From Pseudomonadota bacterium (lineage in GTDB: Bacteria; Pseudomonadota; Gammaproteobacteria; Steroidobacterales; Steroidobacteraceae): a stretch of 64,000 nucleotides of DNA. The stretch is taken from the NCBI GenBank assembly GCA_037200975.1, contig JBBCGI010000001.1:3061001-3125000 (forward strand). The letters are read 5' to 3'. The notes beneath the pieces were generated by a model. The model was not told the DNA's origin. It saw only the letters and a list, made by a program, of their open reading frames with translations, and did not search any database. This document shows positions 32,683-42,576 of the stretch, piece after piece; within the stretch, counting starts at the first letter, position 1; each line of letters opens with the position of its first letter. A program made the translations under genes and the position numbers.

Positions 32683-33246
32683 ATGACCGAAAACGTTTCG
32701 CTAAAACATTTACGCGACAAGCCATTCGAGCTGCTGGCCGAGCTCGAGCGTCGCGGCCGCGCGGTCACCGCCGCCGCCGCGTCGGAGAACCCCGGCGCGC
32801 GCGAGTGGGTCGGCGTCGCGTTCCGCATGGCCGGCGAGCTGTATCTCGCGGCGCGCGAAGAGACGCGCGAAGTGCTGGCCGTGCCGCCCGGGCTCACGCG
32901 GGTTCCGGGCGCCAAGCCCTGGGTCAAGGGCATCGCAAACGTGCGCGGGCAATTGCTGCCGATCCTCGATCTGCGCCAGTACCTCGGATCCGGCCTCACG
33001 CCGAACTCGCGCAACGTGCGCGTCATTGTCGTCAATCACCGGGAAGTGCCTGCGGGCCTCGTGGTAGATGAAGTGCTCGGCTTCCGCCGCTTTTCCGAAT
33101 CCGAATTTTCTGGCGATGCGCCGCCTACGGTGGTGCGTTGCGAACGTTATCTGGCCGGCGCGTTCCGGCGCGGCCCCGAGCAATGGCCGGTGTTGAGCCT
33201 GCGTCAGCTGGTCGAGAGCCCGTCCTTCCAGGAGGCCGCGGCATGA
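32683..33246 (+). CDS. pilI: CheW-like adaptor PilI
   Basis: A 187-residue CheW-domain protein linking the receptor PilJ to the kinase ChpA. CheW hallmarks are [31 protein letters not shown] (read in two parts) and [10 protein letters not shown]. It has a 45-residue N-terminal helix before the CheW domain. The pilJ ATG overlaps its stop (ATGA). Confidence 0.88.
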   Translation: MTENVSLKHLRDKPFELLAELERRGRAVTAAAASENPGAREWVGVAFRMAGELYLAAREETREVLAVPPGLTRVPGAKPWVKGIANVRGQLLPILDLRQYLGSGLTPNSRNVRVIVVNHREVPAGLVVDEVLGFRRFSESEFSGDAPPTVVRCERYLAGAFRRGPEQWPVLSLRQLVESPSFQEAAA

Positions 33247-34625
33247 GCAGCGAAGCCGCGGGCGGTTCCCGCACGCTCAAATCCCTCAGCAGCCTGATCA
33301 CGGCCACGCTGGTATTGCTGGTGCTCAGCACCGCGTGCTGGGTCGCGGCCTGGCTGTTGAAGCTCGACCTTCTGTATGCCGTTGCCGGCGCGTTCACGTT
33401 GGCGACGGCCGTGCCGCCATTCCTGGTGTTCGGCCGCATCAAAGTGGTCGAGAGCGATTTCGCGCATCGCGAAGCCTTGTCGCTCGCGCAGCGCAAGGAA
33501 ACCGAGCGCAACCAGCAGGCCATCCTGCGCCTGCTCGACGAACTGGCGCCGCTGGCGGATGGCGATCTGACCGTCCAGGCCACGGTGACGGAAGACATCA
33601 CCGGCACGATCGCGGACTCGATCAACTACGCCATCGGCGTGTTGCGCGACCTCGTGGCCACCATCAATCAATCGGCCATCCAGCTGGACGGCGCCACGCG
33701 GCAGACGCAGGCCTTGTCCGCGCACCTGGCCAAGGCATCGACCGCGCAGTCGAAGCAGATCGTTGGCGCCACCGAATCCGCCAGCAACATGGCGAGCAGC
33801 ACGGAGGCCATCTCGGGCAACTCCGAGCGCGCCTCGGACGTCGCGCGCCACTCGGTCGATGTCGCGCACAAGGGCGGCGATGCGGTGCGCCGCACGATCG
33901 ATGGCATGAACGCCATCCGCGAAACCATTCAGGAAACCAGCAAACGCATCAAGCGGCTGGGCGAGAGCTCGCAGGAAATCGGCAACATCGTCGAGCTCAT
34001 CAACGACATCGCCGAGCAGACGAATATTCTGGCGTTGAACGCCTCCATCCAGGCCTCGATGGCGGGTGATGCGGGCCGCGGCTTCGCGGTGGTCGCCGAC
34101 GAAGTGCAGCGCCTGGCGGAACGCGCCGCCGCGGCGACGCGGCAGATCGAAACGCTGGTGCGCGCCATTCAGGCGGACACGAATGAAGCCGTGGTTTCGA
34201 TGGAACGCAGCACCACCGACGTGGTCGGCGGAGCGTTGCTGGCCGAAAACGCCGGCGCGGCGCTCGAGGAGATCGAGCAGGTCTCGAACCAGATCGCGAG
34301 CCTCGTGCAGAACATCTTCTCTAGCTCGCGTCAGCAGGTGAGCGAGGCGCAGAAGATTGCGCGCAACATGCAGGTCCTCAAGGAAATCTCGACGCAGACC
34401 GCCGAGTCGACCACCGCGACCTCGCAAAGCATTTCGAAACTCGCGCAACTGTCGGCCGCGATGCGACAGTCCGCATCCGGCTTCCGGTTGCCCGGCGCGC
34501 CCGTACCGCGCCAGGTGGCGGCCGCGGGCGCCGCGATTGCAGCCGCCGCGGCGGCGACGACCGGTATCAGTCCGCAGCCTTCGAACTCCACCGCGCGGAC
34601 GCGAACGGTATCGCTTGCCTCGTAA
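33243..34625 (+). CDS. pilJ: Methyl-accepting chemotaxis protein PilJ, sensor-less
   Basis: A 460-residue chemoreceptor. Two hydrophobic segments (about 15-36 and 41-60) are joined by only a few residues, so there is no periplasmic sensor; Pseudomonas PilJ (about 680 residues) has two large PilJ_N domains. A HAMP-like region (about 90-140) and the coiled-coil signalling domain follow, with the hairpin tip [19 protein letters not shown] intact. The C-terminus is alanine-rich. Sensing must be cytoplasmic or membrane-based (inference). Confidence 0.88.
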   Translation: MSSEAAGGSRTLKSLSSLITATLVLLVLSTACWVAAWLLKLDLLYAVAGAFTLATAVPPFLVFGRIKVVESDFAHREALSLAQRKETERNQQAILRLLDELAPLADGDLTVQATVTEDITGTIADSINYAIGVLRDLVATINQSAIQLDGATRQTQALSAHLAKASTAQSKQIVGATESASNMASSTEAISGNSERASDVARHSVDVAHKGGDAVRRTIDGMNAIRETIQETSKRIKRLGESSQEIGNIVELINDIAEQTNILALNASIQASMAGDAGRGFAVVADEVQRLAERAAAATRQIETLVRAIQADTNEAVVSMERSTTDVVGGALLAENAGAALEEIEQVSNQIASLVQNIFSSSRQQVSEAQKIARNMQVLKEISTQTAESTTATSQSISKLAQLSAAMRQSASGFRLPGAPVPRQVAAAGAAIAAAAAATTGISPQPSNSTARTRTVSLAS

Positions 34626-34646
34626 CACGGACAGTTAGCTCACTGA

Positions 34647-37600
34647 ATGCCTGAAGTAGCCCTACAGACGCTGGATCTCGTCGGCCGCGAGCTGAACAAC
34701 ACGCTTGCCGAAGCGCGCACCGCGCTCGAGACCTATGTAGAACAGCCTGAAAACGTCGTGCTGCTGCAGCGCTGCGTGTCCGACCTGCACCAGGTCCAGG
34801 GCGTGCTGCGCTTGCTGGAAATATTCGGCGCCGCGCTGCTCGCCGAGGAAATGGAGCAGGTCACCCACTATCTGCTCACGCCCGCCTCGCAGAAGAACCA
34901 GGCGGAGACGCTCGACGCGCTGATGCGCGCCATGGTGCAGCTGCCGAGTTACGTCGAACGCGTGCTGGCCGGAGGCCGGGATCTGGCCCTGGTGCTGCTG
35001 CCGCTGCTCAACGATCTGCGTGCCGTGCGCGGCAGCCCGCTGCTGTCCGAAGGCACGCTGCTGCTGCTCAATCTCAAATCCGATCAACAGGCCGCGCCGA
35101 TCCAGCCCGCCGCCGGCGAGCCCGCGCTCACGGTCGCGCAATGGGCGCGCCGGCTGCGCACGCGTTTCCAGCTCGGCCTCGTCGGCTGGATTCGCGGCGA
35201 ACGCACCGAGCAGAATCTCGAAATCCTCGAAACCGTCGCGCACCAGCTCGAACAGGTGGCCACGCGCCAGTCCGTGTTCCAGCTCTGGTGGGTGGTCGGC
35301 GCCGTCATCGAAGCGCTGCGCGACGGCGGCCTCGAAACCGGCGTGTCGGTCAAACGCCTGTTGGGCCTGGCGGACCGGGAAATCCTGCAGCTGTACACGC
35401 AGGGTGAGGGCCGCTACTCGCAGAATCCGCCGGTCGAATTGCTCAACAACCTGCTTTATTACATCGCCCGTGCCAACAGCAGCGGCCCCAAGATCACGGC
35501 CGTGCGCGCCTCGTTCCGCTTGAACGAGCTGCTCAACGTCGACGATTCGGTGGAGCAGGAACGCGAAAACCTGTCGGCGCCCTCGGTGAAGCTCATGCGC
35601 ACCGTGTCGGCGGCGATCCGCGAGGACCTGGGCAAGGTCAAGGACGTGCTGGACATCTTCGTCCGGCGCGGCGGCCAGCCTGCCGAGCTCGAACCGCAGG
35701 TCGGCATGCTGCGCAAGATCGGCGACACGCTGGGCGTGCTGGGCTTGGGCGAACTGCGCCAGCTCGTGCTCGAGGAGACCAGCCGGCTCGAGGCGATGGC
35801 CGCCGGCAAGACGCCGGCCGATCACGCGGCGCTGGTACACATCGCCGCCACGCTCATCAACGTCGAAGATCGCCTCGACCGCGATCTGATCGGCCTCATC
35901 GTGCCGAAGACCGCCGCGCCCGCCGCGGACGCGGAACTGGTCGACGCGGACTTCCAGCAGGTGCAATCGGCGGTGCTGCGCGAGTGCAGCGTCAACCTGG
36001 TACGCGTGAAGGAAGCGATCGCCTCGAATGTCGCGGGCACCCTCGACGTGGGCGCGCTCGACGCCTGGCCGGGTCTCATCGCCGGCATGAAGGCGGGCCT
36101 GCTCATGCTGGGCAAGACGCGCGCCGTGGAAATCGTCGACGGCATCGCAAGACATCTCAAGGAGCTGCTGCAGCCCGGCGGCACGGCCGTTCCGCCTAAC
36201 TACCTCGACCGCCTGGCGGACGCGGTGGTCAGCCTCGAGTACTACATGGAGACGCTGCAGGCCGGCCGCGCGGATCCCTGGTACATGCTCGACAACGCGC
36301 AGACCTGTTTGTCTGCGCTCACCCAGATGCCCAAGCGCGTGGTGCCGACCGTGCCGCCGCTCGGTCCCGAGGCCTATGCGGCCACGGTGTTGCTCGCCGA
36401 TGCCGGCGCCACGGCACGTGCCCACGCGCTGCAGGCTGGCGTGGTCCCGCCCGGCGCGCATGGCGCGCCCACATTGCATCAGTCGGCGCAGCAGCGCGTC
36501 GGCGGGTCGAAGCCGATCCACATCGATCCCGAACTGCTCACTCTATATATAGAGGAGGCCCGGGAAGAGGTCGCCCGCATTGGCAAGCTGTTCCCCGCCT
36601 GGGAGCAGAACCCGCTCGAAACGGATGCGCTGGCCGGCGTGCGCCGCGCGTTCCACACGCTCAAGGGCTCTGGCCGCATGGTCGGCGCCACCGACATTGC
36701 CGAGTTCGCCTGGGCCATCGAAAACCTGCTCAACAAGGTGATCGAAAACACCCTGCAGCGTTCGCCCGCCATCCTTGCAACCGTGCGAGATGCTGCGGCC
36801 CTGGCCGGCGAATTGGTCAACGCGCTCGAAGCGAACCAGGCCGCCCCTGCCAAAGCGCAGGACATCATCGATCGCGCGCATGCATTGGCCGCCAACAAGG
36901 GCCCGTCCGGTGCGCAGACCGCGACCATGGAGATTCTCGAACGCACGATGGACACGCGCCGCGATGACGTCATTGACGCCACCAATCGCGTTCCCACGCT
37001 GCAGCCTCCTGCCGCCGCCGCTTCCTCACCCGATGCCTTTCCCGAGCTGACGCCTGCCGAAGGCGCGATGCCCGAGGGCAATGTGGAAGTCATTGAGGAC
37101 TGGGCGTTCAATGATCCGGAAAATCAGGGCGGCGAGGAAATCGTTCTGTCCGGCCCCGACGAAGAACCCAGCGCCGACCTGCAACTGCGCGAGATCTACA
37201 GCCGCGAGACGCAGGTGAATATCGCCGCCGTTCTGCGCTACGTCGAGATCGAACGCACACGGGCTGCGCCGCATGGCGTGAGCGAAGAGGCCTATCGTGC
37301 CTGCCACACGTTGTCGGGCAGCTCGCGTATGGCCGAGGCGCGCCATGGCATCCGTCTCACCGCGCCACTCGAACATTGGGTGCGCAAATCCTTCGACAGC
37401 GGCATCGGTCTCGAAACCGGCGATCTCGATTTGCTGGCCGACTGCATGAATGCCATGCAGTCCGTCGCCTCACACCTCGACGAATCGACTGGATTCTTCC
37501 AGTCGCATGGCGCGTTGCTCGCACGAATCGAACAGGCCACCGATGAACTCGAGCAGCGCATCGTCGCTGCCGCGCGCGCCGCGGAACTCGCGGCGGAACC

Positions 37601-40412
37601 GCAGCCGCCCGCGCCGGCTGCCTCGGTTCCTGTCGCGCCGGCGGTCGCGGCGCCTCCCGTTTCCTTTCCGTCCGCCGCGCCCACGTTAGCGGCGGAGGTA
37701 CCCGCGCCCGTCGCCGACGTGGTCGAAGACGTGGTCACGGATTTCGATCAGGAAATCGCCAGCATCTTCACGGACGAGGCCGTCGAGCTCATCGACGCCT
37801 CGCAGGGCGCGCTCGCGGAGTGGAACGAGAACCGCAGCAGCGTCGATGGACTCGATGCCCTGAAGCGCCCCTTGCATACGCTGAAGGGTGGCGCGCGCAT
37901 GGCGGGTCTGATGCCGATGGGCGACCTGAGCCATGAGTTGGAAACGCTCTTCATGCAGATCGACAGCGGGGTGATCCCGGCTGACGATCGTGCCTTTGGA
38001 CTCGCGCAGACGGCGCTCGACGAACTGGCGCGTATGCGCGAATCCGTCAGCACCGGCAAAGGGGTGACCACTGCGCGTGGCCTGATCGCAAAGATCCAGG
38101 CGTTGGCGCATCCGGGCAGTGCCGCTGCCGCGCCCGTCGCGCCAGCGCCCGTTGCCGCCGCGCCAGTACCGGCTCCTGTGGCTATCGCCTCGCCGCCGCC
38201 TCCCGAACCCGTCGCCATGGCGCCCGCGCCCGAACCCCTTCCGTTCTCACCGCCGCCGAAAGCCGCGCCGCCGTCCATTCCGACGTTGTCCGCAGTGCCG
38301 ACGCCGATGCCCATGTCACCGCCGCCGCCGCGCGACGAGGCCATTGCCGAACCGCCGGTGCTCGCGCCGGTGTGGGCGCCGCCGCCTGCGCCCGTCGAAG
38401 CGACCGTTCAAACACCACGAGCCGCAGTCGAGCCGCCGTCTGTCGTGATGCGTGCCGCGTCGAAAGATCCCGTGTCCGCGGGCTTCGCCAGGGAATCGAA
38501 GGACGGCGATGCCGCCGACGGTCCGCTGCTGCCGCCGGGCGCCGTGCCCCCGGGACGTGAACCGGCCGCCCCCGCCGATCGTCCCGAACTCGCGCGCGTC
38601 GACGCGGAGTTGCTGGATCAGCTGCTCAACAATTCCGGCGAAGCGAGCATCGCGCGCGCCCGCCTCGAACAGCAGATCGGCTCGATCGACTTCAACGTCG
38701 GCGAGCTGTCGCGCACCGTCACGCGCCTGAAGGAACAGCTGCGCAAGCTCGAGCTCGAAACCGAAGCGCAGATCCTGCATCGTTATGAAGAAGAGGGCGG
38801 GCAGCGCGGCGAATTCGATCCGCTCGAGCTCGATCGTTACTCGTCGATCCAGCAGTTCTCGCGCGGGCTGGCCGAAACCGCCAACGACGTCGGCAGCATT
38901 CAGCAGCTGCTCGAGAACCTGACGAAAGACACGCAGAACCTTCTGACCCAGCAGGCGCGCACCATCACCGAATTGCAGAACGGCCTCATGCGTACGCGCA
39001 TGGTGCCGTTCCAGCGCCACGTGCAGCGTCTCGCGCGCATCGTGCGCCAGGCGGCGACGGATACGAACAAGAAGGCCGAGCTCGCGATCGAGGGTGCCTC
39101 CGGCGAACTGGATAGGCAGGTGCTCGAGCGCATGATGCCGCCGTTCGAACACATGCTGCGCAACGCGGTGGCGCACGGCATCGAGAAGCCCGACGATCGC
39201 AAGAAAGCCGGCAAGGACGAGAGCGGCACGATCACGATCGCGCTGCATCGCGAAGGCTCGGAAGTCGTCGTGGAAGTGTCCGATGACGGCGCCGGCATGA
39301 ATCTGAAAGCGATCCGCGACAAAGGCATCTCGCTCGGGATGGTGCGGGCGGATCAGCAGCTCTCCGACGAAGACATCATGCAGCTGGTGCTCGAGCCCGG
39401 TTTTTCGACGGCCGGTGTGGTCAGCACGTTGTCCGGACGCGGCGTCGGCATGGACGTGGTCGCGAGCGAGATCAAGAAGCTCGGCGGCGCGCTGCACATG
39501 GAGACGAAGCTCGGCGAGGGTTCGCGCTTCATCATCCGGCTGCCGCTGACGCTGGCGATTTCCCACGCGCTGATCCTGCGCGCCAACGATGAGTTGTATG
39601 CGCTGCCACTGCCCACCGTCGAAGGGGTGGTGCGGTTGTCGCGCTCGGAAGTGGAAGCGCACCTGGGCGCCGAGGCGCTGCCGTTCGAATACGGCGGGCA
39701 GAAGTACAAATTCCAGCACCTGGCGTTCTACGTCGGGCGTGAGCCGGGTCCGTTGCCGGATGGCGATGTGACCGTGCCCGTCATCCTGGTGCGCGCCGGC
39801 GAACACTCCACGGGGCTCGTTACCGACGAGCTGGTTGGCAGTCGCGAGATCGTGGTGAAGAGCGTCGGCCCGCAGATCGCGGCGATCCGCGGCATTTCCG
39901 GCGCCACGATTCTGGGCGACGGCCGCATCGTCATCATTCTCGACATCGGCGCGCTGGTGCGCACCGATTTCCGCGCGCGCACGGAACCGGTGATGCCGCG
40001 CGAGAAGACCGACACCCGCTCGGTCGCGCTGGTCGTCGACGACTCGATCACCGTGCGGCGCGTGACGCAGCGCCTGCTCGAACGCAACGGCATGCGTGTG
40101 CTGACCGCGCGCGACGGCGTGGACGCGATGGAAATGCTTCAGGAGCACACCCCGGACATCATCCTGCTCGACATCGAGATGCCGCGTATGGACGGCTACG
40201 AAGTGGCGACGCAGGTACGCGCCGATCCGCGGCTGGCGGCGATCCCGATCATCATGATCACCTCGCGAGTCGGTGAGAAACACCGCGCGCGCGCCATCGA
40301 GATCGGCGTGGACGACTATCTCGGCAAGCCCTACCAGGAAGCGCAGCTGCTCGAGGCCATCGAACCGCTGATCGCGCGCCGGCGCGAACAGCACCTGCGC
40401 GAAGCTAACTAG
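34647..40412 (+). CDS. chpA: Hybrid chemotaxis histidine kinase ChpA
   Basis: A 1921-residue CheA-like kinase. After an N-terminal helical, Hpt-like part without a clear phospho-histidine come three Hpt sites: His 670 (FHTLKGSGRM), His 887 (CHTLSGSSRM) and His 1077 (LHTLKGGARM). A proline/alanine linker (about 1158-1255), dimerisation region, GHKL ATPase (LRNAVAHGIE near 1506, DDGAGM near 1546, SGRGVGMD near 1598), CheW domain (about 1630-1750) and a receiver with Asp 1842 (LLDIEMP) follow. Pseudomonas ChpA is longer (about 2470) with more Xpt domains. It feeds PilG and PilH. Confidence 0.95.
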   Translation: MPEVALQTLDLVGRELNNTLAEARTALETYVEQPENVVLLQRCVSDLHQVQGVLRLLEIFGAALLAEEMEQVTHYLLTPASQKNQAETLDALMRAMVQLPSYVERVLAGGRDLALVLLPLLNDLRAVRGSPLLSEGTLLLLNLKSDQQAAPIQPAAGEPALTVAQWARRLRTRFQLGLVGWIRGERTEQNLEILETVAHQLEQVATRQSVFQLWWVVGAVIEALRDGGLETGVSVKRLLGLADREILQLYTQGEGRYSQNPPVELLNNLLYYIARANSSGPKITAVRASFRLNELLNVDDSVEQERENLSAPSVKLMRTVSAAIREDLGKVKDVLDIFVRRGGQPAELEPQVGMLRKIGDTLGVLGLGELRQLVLEETSRLEAMAAGKTPADHAALVHIAATLINVEDRLDRDLIGLIVPKTAAPAADAELVDADFQQVQSAVLRECSVNLVRVKEAIASNVAGTLDVGALDAWPGLIAGMKAGLLMLGKTRAVEIVDGIARHLKELLQPGGTAVPPNYLDRLADAVVSLEYYMETLQAGRADPWYMLDNAQTCLSALTQMPKRVVPTVPPLGPEAYAATVLLADAGATARAHALQAGVVPPGAHGAPTLHQSAQQRVGGSKPIHIDPELLTLYIEEAREEVARIGKLFPAWEQNPLETDALAGVRRAFHTLKGSGRMVGATDIAEFAWAIENLLNKVIENTLQRSPAILATVRDAAALAGELVNALEANQAAPAKAQDIIDRAHALAANKGPSGAQTATMEILERTMDTRRDDVIDATNRVPTLQPPAAAASSPDAFPELTPAEGAMPEGNVEVIEDWAFNDPENQGGEEIVLSGPDEEPSADLQLREIYSRETQVNIAAVLRYVEIERTRAAPHGVSEEAYRACHTLSGSSRMAEARHGIRLTAPLEHWVRKSFDSGIGLETGDLDLLADCMNAMQSVASHLDESTGFFQSHGALLARIEQATDELEQRIVAAARAAELAAEPQPPAPAASVPVAPAVAAPPVSFPSAAPTLAAEVPAPVADVVEDVVTDFDQEIASIFTDEAVELIDASQGALAEWNENRSSVDGLDALKRPLHTLKGGARMAGLMPMGDLSHELETLFMQIDSGVIPADDRAFGLAQTALDELARMRESVSTGKGVTTARGLIAKIQALAHPGSAAAAPVAPAPVAAAPVPAPVAIASPPPPEPVAMAPAPEPLPFSPPPKAAPPSIPTLSAVPTPMPMSPPPPRDEAIAEPPVLAPVWAPPPAPVEATVQTPRAAVEPPSVVMRAASKDPVSAGFARESKDGDAADGPLLPPGAVPPGREPAAPADRPELARVDAELLDQLLNNSGEASIARARLEQQIGSIDFNVGELSRTVTRLKEQLRKLELETEAQILHRYEEEGGQRGEFDPLELDRYSSIQQFSRGLAETANDVGSIQQLLENLTKDTQNLLTQQARTITELQNGLMRTRMVPFQRHVQRLARIVRQAATDTNKKAELAIEGASGELDRQVLERMMPPFEHMLRNAVAHGIEKPDDRKKAGKDESGTITIALHREGSEVVVEVSDDGAGMNLKAIRDKGISLGMVRADQQLSDEDIMQLVLEPGFSTAGVVSTLSGRGVGMDVVASEIKKLGGALHMETKLGEGSRFIIRLPLTLAISHALILRANDELYALPLPTVEGVVRLSRSEVEAHLGAEALPFEYGGQKYKFQHLAFYVGREPGPLPDGDVTVPVILVRAGEHSTGLVTDELVGSREIVVKSVGPQIAAIRGISGATILGDGRIVIILDIGALVRTDFRARTEPVMPREKTDTRSVALVVDDSITVRRVTQRLLERNGMRVLTARDGVDAMEMLQEHTPDIILLDIEMPRMDGYEVATQVRADPRLAAIPIIMITSRVGEKHRARAIEIGVDDYLGKPYQEAQLLEAIEPLIARRREQHLREAN

Positions 40413-40420
40413 AGGCCCGT

Positions 40421-40897
40421 ATGGCTGAACGCATATCCGAGATCTACAGCCTGCTGATACCCCTGCTCGACGGGCGCCTCATCGTGCCGCGTTCGTGCGT
40501 GGCGGAGGTGGTGGGGTTCCAGACGCCCTCCGAAATGCCTGGCGCGCCGCCGTGGTACCTCGGCATGTTTGCCTGGGGCAGCCGGCAGATTCCGTTGATC
40601 TCTTTCGAAGGCACCTGTGGCCAGACCATTCCGCCGCTGACGGGCCGCACTCGCGTCGTGGTGTTGTTCGCGCTGGGTTCGCAGGTCGAGGGTGGCTACT
40701 ACGGCATGGTGTCGCAGGGCTTCCCGCAGCTGGTGCGTGTCAGCGCCGATATCCTGCGTCCCGATCCGACCAAGACCTTTCCGGAACGCACGCCGATCAT
40801 CTCTCAAGTGCGCATGATCAACGAAGCGCCATGGATTCCCGATCTCGAGCGCATCGAAGAGATGATCTCCGAGGAGACTTCCGTCCTCGTGGAATAG
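40421..40897 (+). CDS. chpC: CheW-like protein, ChpC-type
   Basis: A 158-residue CheW-domain protein eight bases after chpA, the position of chpC in other species. Parts such as IPLLDGRLIVPRSCVAEVV and WYLGMFAWGSRQIPLISFE fit CheW. No pilK (methyltransferase) or chpB (methylesterase) gene is present between or after. Its TAG ends two bases before a long inverted repeat. Confidence 0.8.
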   Translation: MAERISEIYSLLIPLLDGRLIVPRSCVAEVVGFQTPSEMPGAPPWYLGMFAWGSRQIPLISFEGTCGQTIPPLTGRTRVVVLFALGSQVEGGYYGMVSQGFPQLVRVSADILRPDPTKTFPERTPIISQVRMINEAPWIPDLERIEEMISEETSVLVE

Positions 40898-40898
40898 T

Positions 40899-41021
40899 GG
40901 TGCCGCGGGGAATTAGTGGTGCCGGGGTGCAATTCTCGTAATTGAGTCACCGCCGACTGCGCGCGATCGCTGGCTCAATTACGAGAATTGCACCCCGGCA
41001 CCACTAATTCCCCGCGGCACC
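40899..41021. repeat. Perfect 48-bp inverted repeat, second class
   Basis: Arms 40899-40946 and 40974-41021 match perfectly around a 27-base loop. Each arm holds two related units beginning GTGGTGCCG (one reading on to AATTA, one to GCAATTCTCGTAATTGAG), so one palindrome may be nested in another. The sequence is unlike the AAAAGGGGACA class. The DUF3037 stop codon (41004-41006) and its last codons lie in the right arm. Confidence 0.92.
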
Positions 41022-41420
41022 GCTTCTTCCCGGCACCACCCTGACCATCGCGTTCATCAGATGCTCCAGCATCGCCTCGAGGTCGGCGCACCTGCCGGTG
41101 TGCACGGCAGACGTCTGGATGATCGTGCTGCGCGGCGCCACCAGCCAGTCGAAACGCTCGCGCTTCGGTAGTTTGCCGATCGGCCCGGCGCCTTCACCGC
41201 CCGCACAGATGATGGAGATGCTCTCGAGGTGCCGGCGCACGGCGTCGATGTCGACCGACGGGTCGAGCATCCGCAGGCGCGCCTCATCCAGCTCGATGCG
41301 CGCTGCGAGGAACTCCTGCTCCTTGCACCAGGCGATGACGCCGGCGTTGACGAACTCCTGGCGTTCCACGCGTGGCACCACGCGGATCACCGCATAGTCA
41401 TACGAGCGCTGCGCGTGCAC
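41004..41420 (-). CDS. DUF3037 domain protein
   Basis: A 138-residue protein of the DUF3037 family, with YAVIRVVPRVERQEFVNAGVI at the start. DUF3037 proteins are found next to HipA-like kinase genes (established); the function is unknown. It overlaps the HipA-like gene by 23 bases and must be co-translated. Its C-terminal residues GAAGN and stop are encoded by the inverted repeat, so the natural end may have been altered. Confidence 0.82.
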   Translation of the reverse strand: MHAQRSYDYAVIRVVPRVERQEFVNAGVIAWCKEQEFLAARIELDEARLRMLDPSVDIDAVRRHLESISIICAGGEGAGPIGKLPKRERFDWLVAPRSTIIQTSAVHTGRCADLEAMLEHLMNAMVRVVPGRSGAAGN

Positions 41421-42180
41421 GTTGTGCCTCCTCCAGAAAAACGCGCGGCGCCAGCAGCCGCTGTGTCAGATGTCGTACGTAAGCGGCACGCGCCGCGGCG
41501 GGCGTCGCAAACGCCCGGTCCGTGGCGAGCCATTCGTCAGGCACTAGCTCCACGACTTCGCGGATCAGGCCCGGCGTGATGGATGCGGACATCGCGGCGT
41601 CCGCTGCACCGAGCGCGCCGGCGTATTTCAGCAGCACGTGGTCCTTGATCGCCGGGAAAGGATTCGCCGACGAGTCGGAGCCCTCGCTCCAGCCGTGGTG
41701 AAAGTACAGCGCCGCGCCGTGATCGATCAACCACAGGCGCCGGTGCCACATCAACATGTTGGCGTTACGCGCCGTGCGGTCGACGTTGCTGACGTACGCG
41801 TCGAGCCAGACGATCGACGAGGCGAGCAGGGCGTCGGGTTTGTCGGCGATGGGATCGAAGGTGACCGATCCGGGTAGATAGTCGAAGGCGAGGTTGAGCC
41901 CGGCACTGGCGCGCATGAGCTGCTGGATCTCCGCGTCCGGCTCGGCCCGCGCCAGGTCCGCGTCGAGCTCGATGAAGACGATTTCCGGCATCGCGAGGCC
42001 GGCGGCGCGCGCGAGTTCGCCGACGATGATCTCCGCCACCAGCACCTTGGGCCCCTGGCCGGCGCCGCGGAACTTGAGCACGTACATGCCGGCGTCGTCC
42101 GCCTCGACGATCGCGGGCAGCGAACCGCCCTCACGCAGAGGGGTGACATAGCGGGTGGCGCTGACGGTGCGAAGTTTCAT
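41398..42180 (-). CDS. HipA-like kinase domain protein
   Basis: A 260-residue protein of the HipA-family kinase group. VLKFRGAGQGPKVLVAEIIV fits the nucleotide-binding strand, WLDAYVSNVDRTARNANML the catalytic loop and LWLIDHGAALYF the metal-binding aspartate. It is much shorter than HipA toxin (about 440) and has no HipB antitoxin beside it. With DUF3037 it forms a conserved pair of unknown role. Confidence 0.84.
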   Translation of the reverse strand: MKLRTVSATRYVTPLREGGSLPAIVEADDAGMYVLKFRGAGQGPKVLVAEIIVGELARAAGLAMPEIVFIELDADLARAEPDAEIQQLMRASAGLNLAFDYLPGSVTFDPIADKPDALLASSIVWLDAYVSNVDRTARNANMLMWHRRLWLIDHGAALYFHHGWSEGSDSSANPFPAIKDHVLLKYAGALGAADAAMSASITPGLIREVVELVPDEWLATDRAFATPAAARAAYVRHLTQRLLAPRVFLEEAQRARAALV

Positions 42181-42208
42181 GCCGCGCCAATGCCGATCGT
42201 TTGCGCGC

Positions 42209-42550
42209 TCACTTGTCGTCCCAGTGAAAGCGATGCATGAGCCGGTGCAGCAGCGGCGTGAACAGCAAGGCCGCGCTGACGATGAACACCAGCCCCGCGT
42301 ACAGCGCGAAGAACCCGGCGAACAGCTTGCCGGCGTCGGTCAACGGCGGATTCACCGGCCCCATGCCACCTAACAACATGGCGGTGTTGAGGAATCCGTC
42401 GAGCGGTGCCATGTGTTCGAACCGGAAATAACCCAGCATCCCGATGCCGATCGACACGACGATGAGGCCCGTGGCGATGGCCGTGTGGACCAACATGCGG
42501 CGCACGAACCGCGGGCGCGCGAGGGGCTTCTGTGTCCTGGTTTCGTACAT
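42209..42550 (-). CDS. Small membrane protein
   Basis: A 113-residue inner-membrane protein with a basic cytoplasmic start, a helix at about 20-42, a short hairpin containing MLLGGMGPVNPP and a second helix at about 75-98. The GGMGP loop between two helices recalls a two-helix ion-channel pore, but no filter sequence is present. The function is unknown. The upstream longer frame lacks homology. Confidence 0.68.
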   Translation of the reverse strand: MYETRTQKPLARPRFVRRMLVHTAIATGLIVVSIGIGMLGYFRFEHMAPLDGFLNTAMLLGGMGPVNPPLTDAGKLFAGFFALYAGLVFIVSAALLFTPLLHRLMHRFHWDDK

Positions 42551-42576
42551 GCTGCGCTCCCGATGACTCGCGGCCG

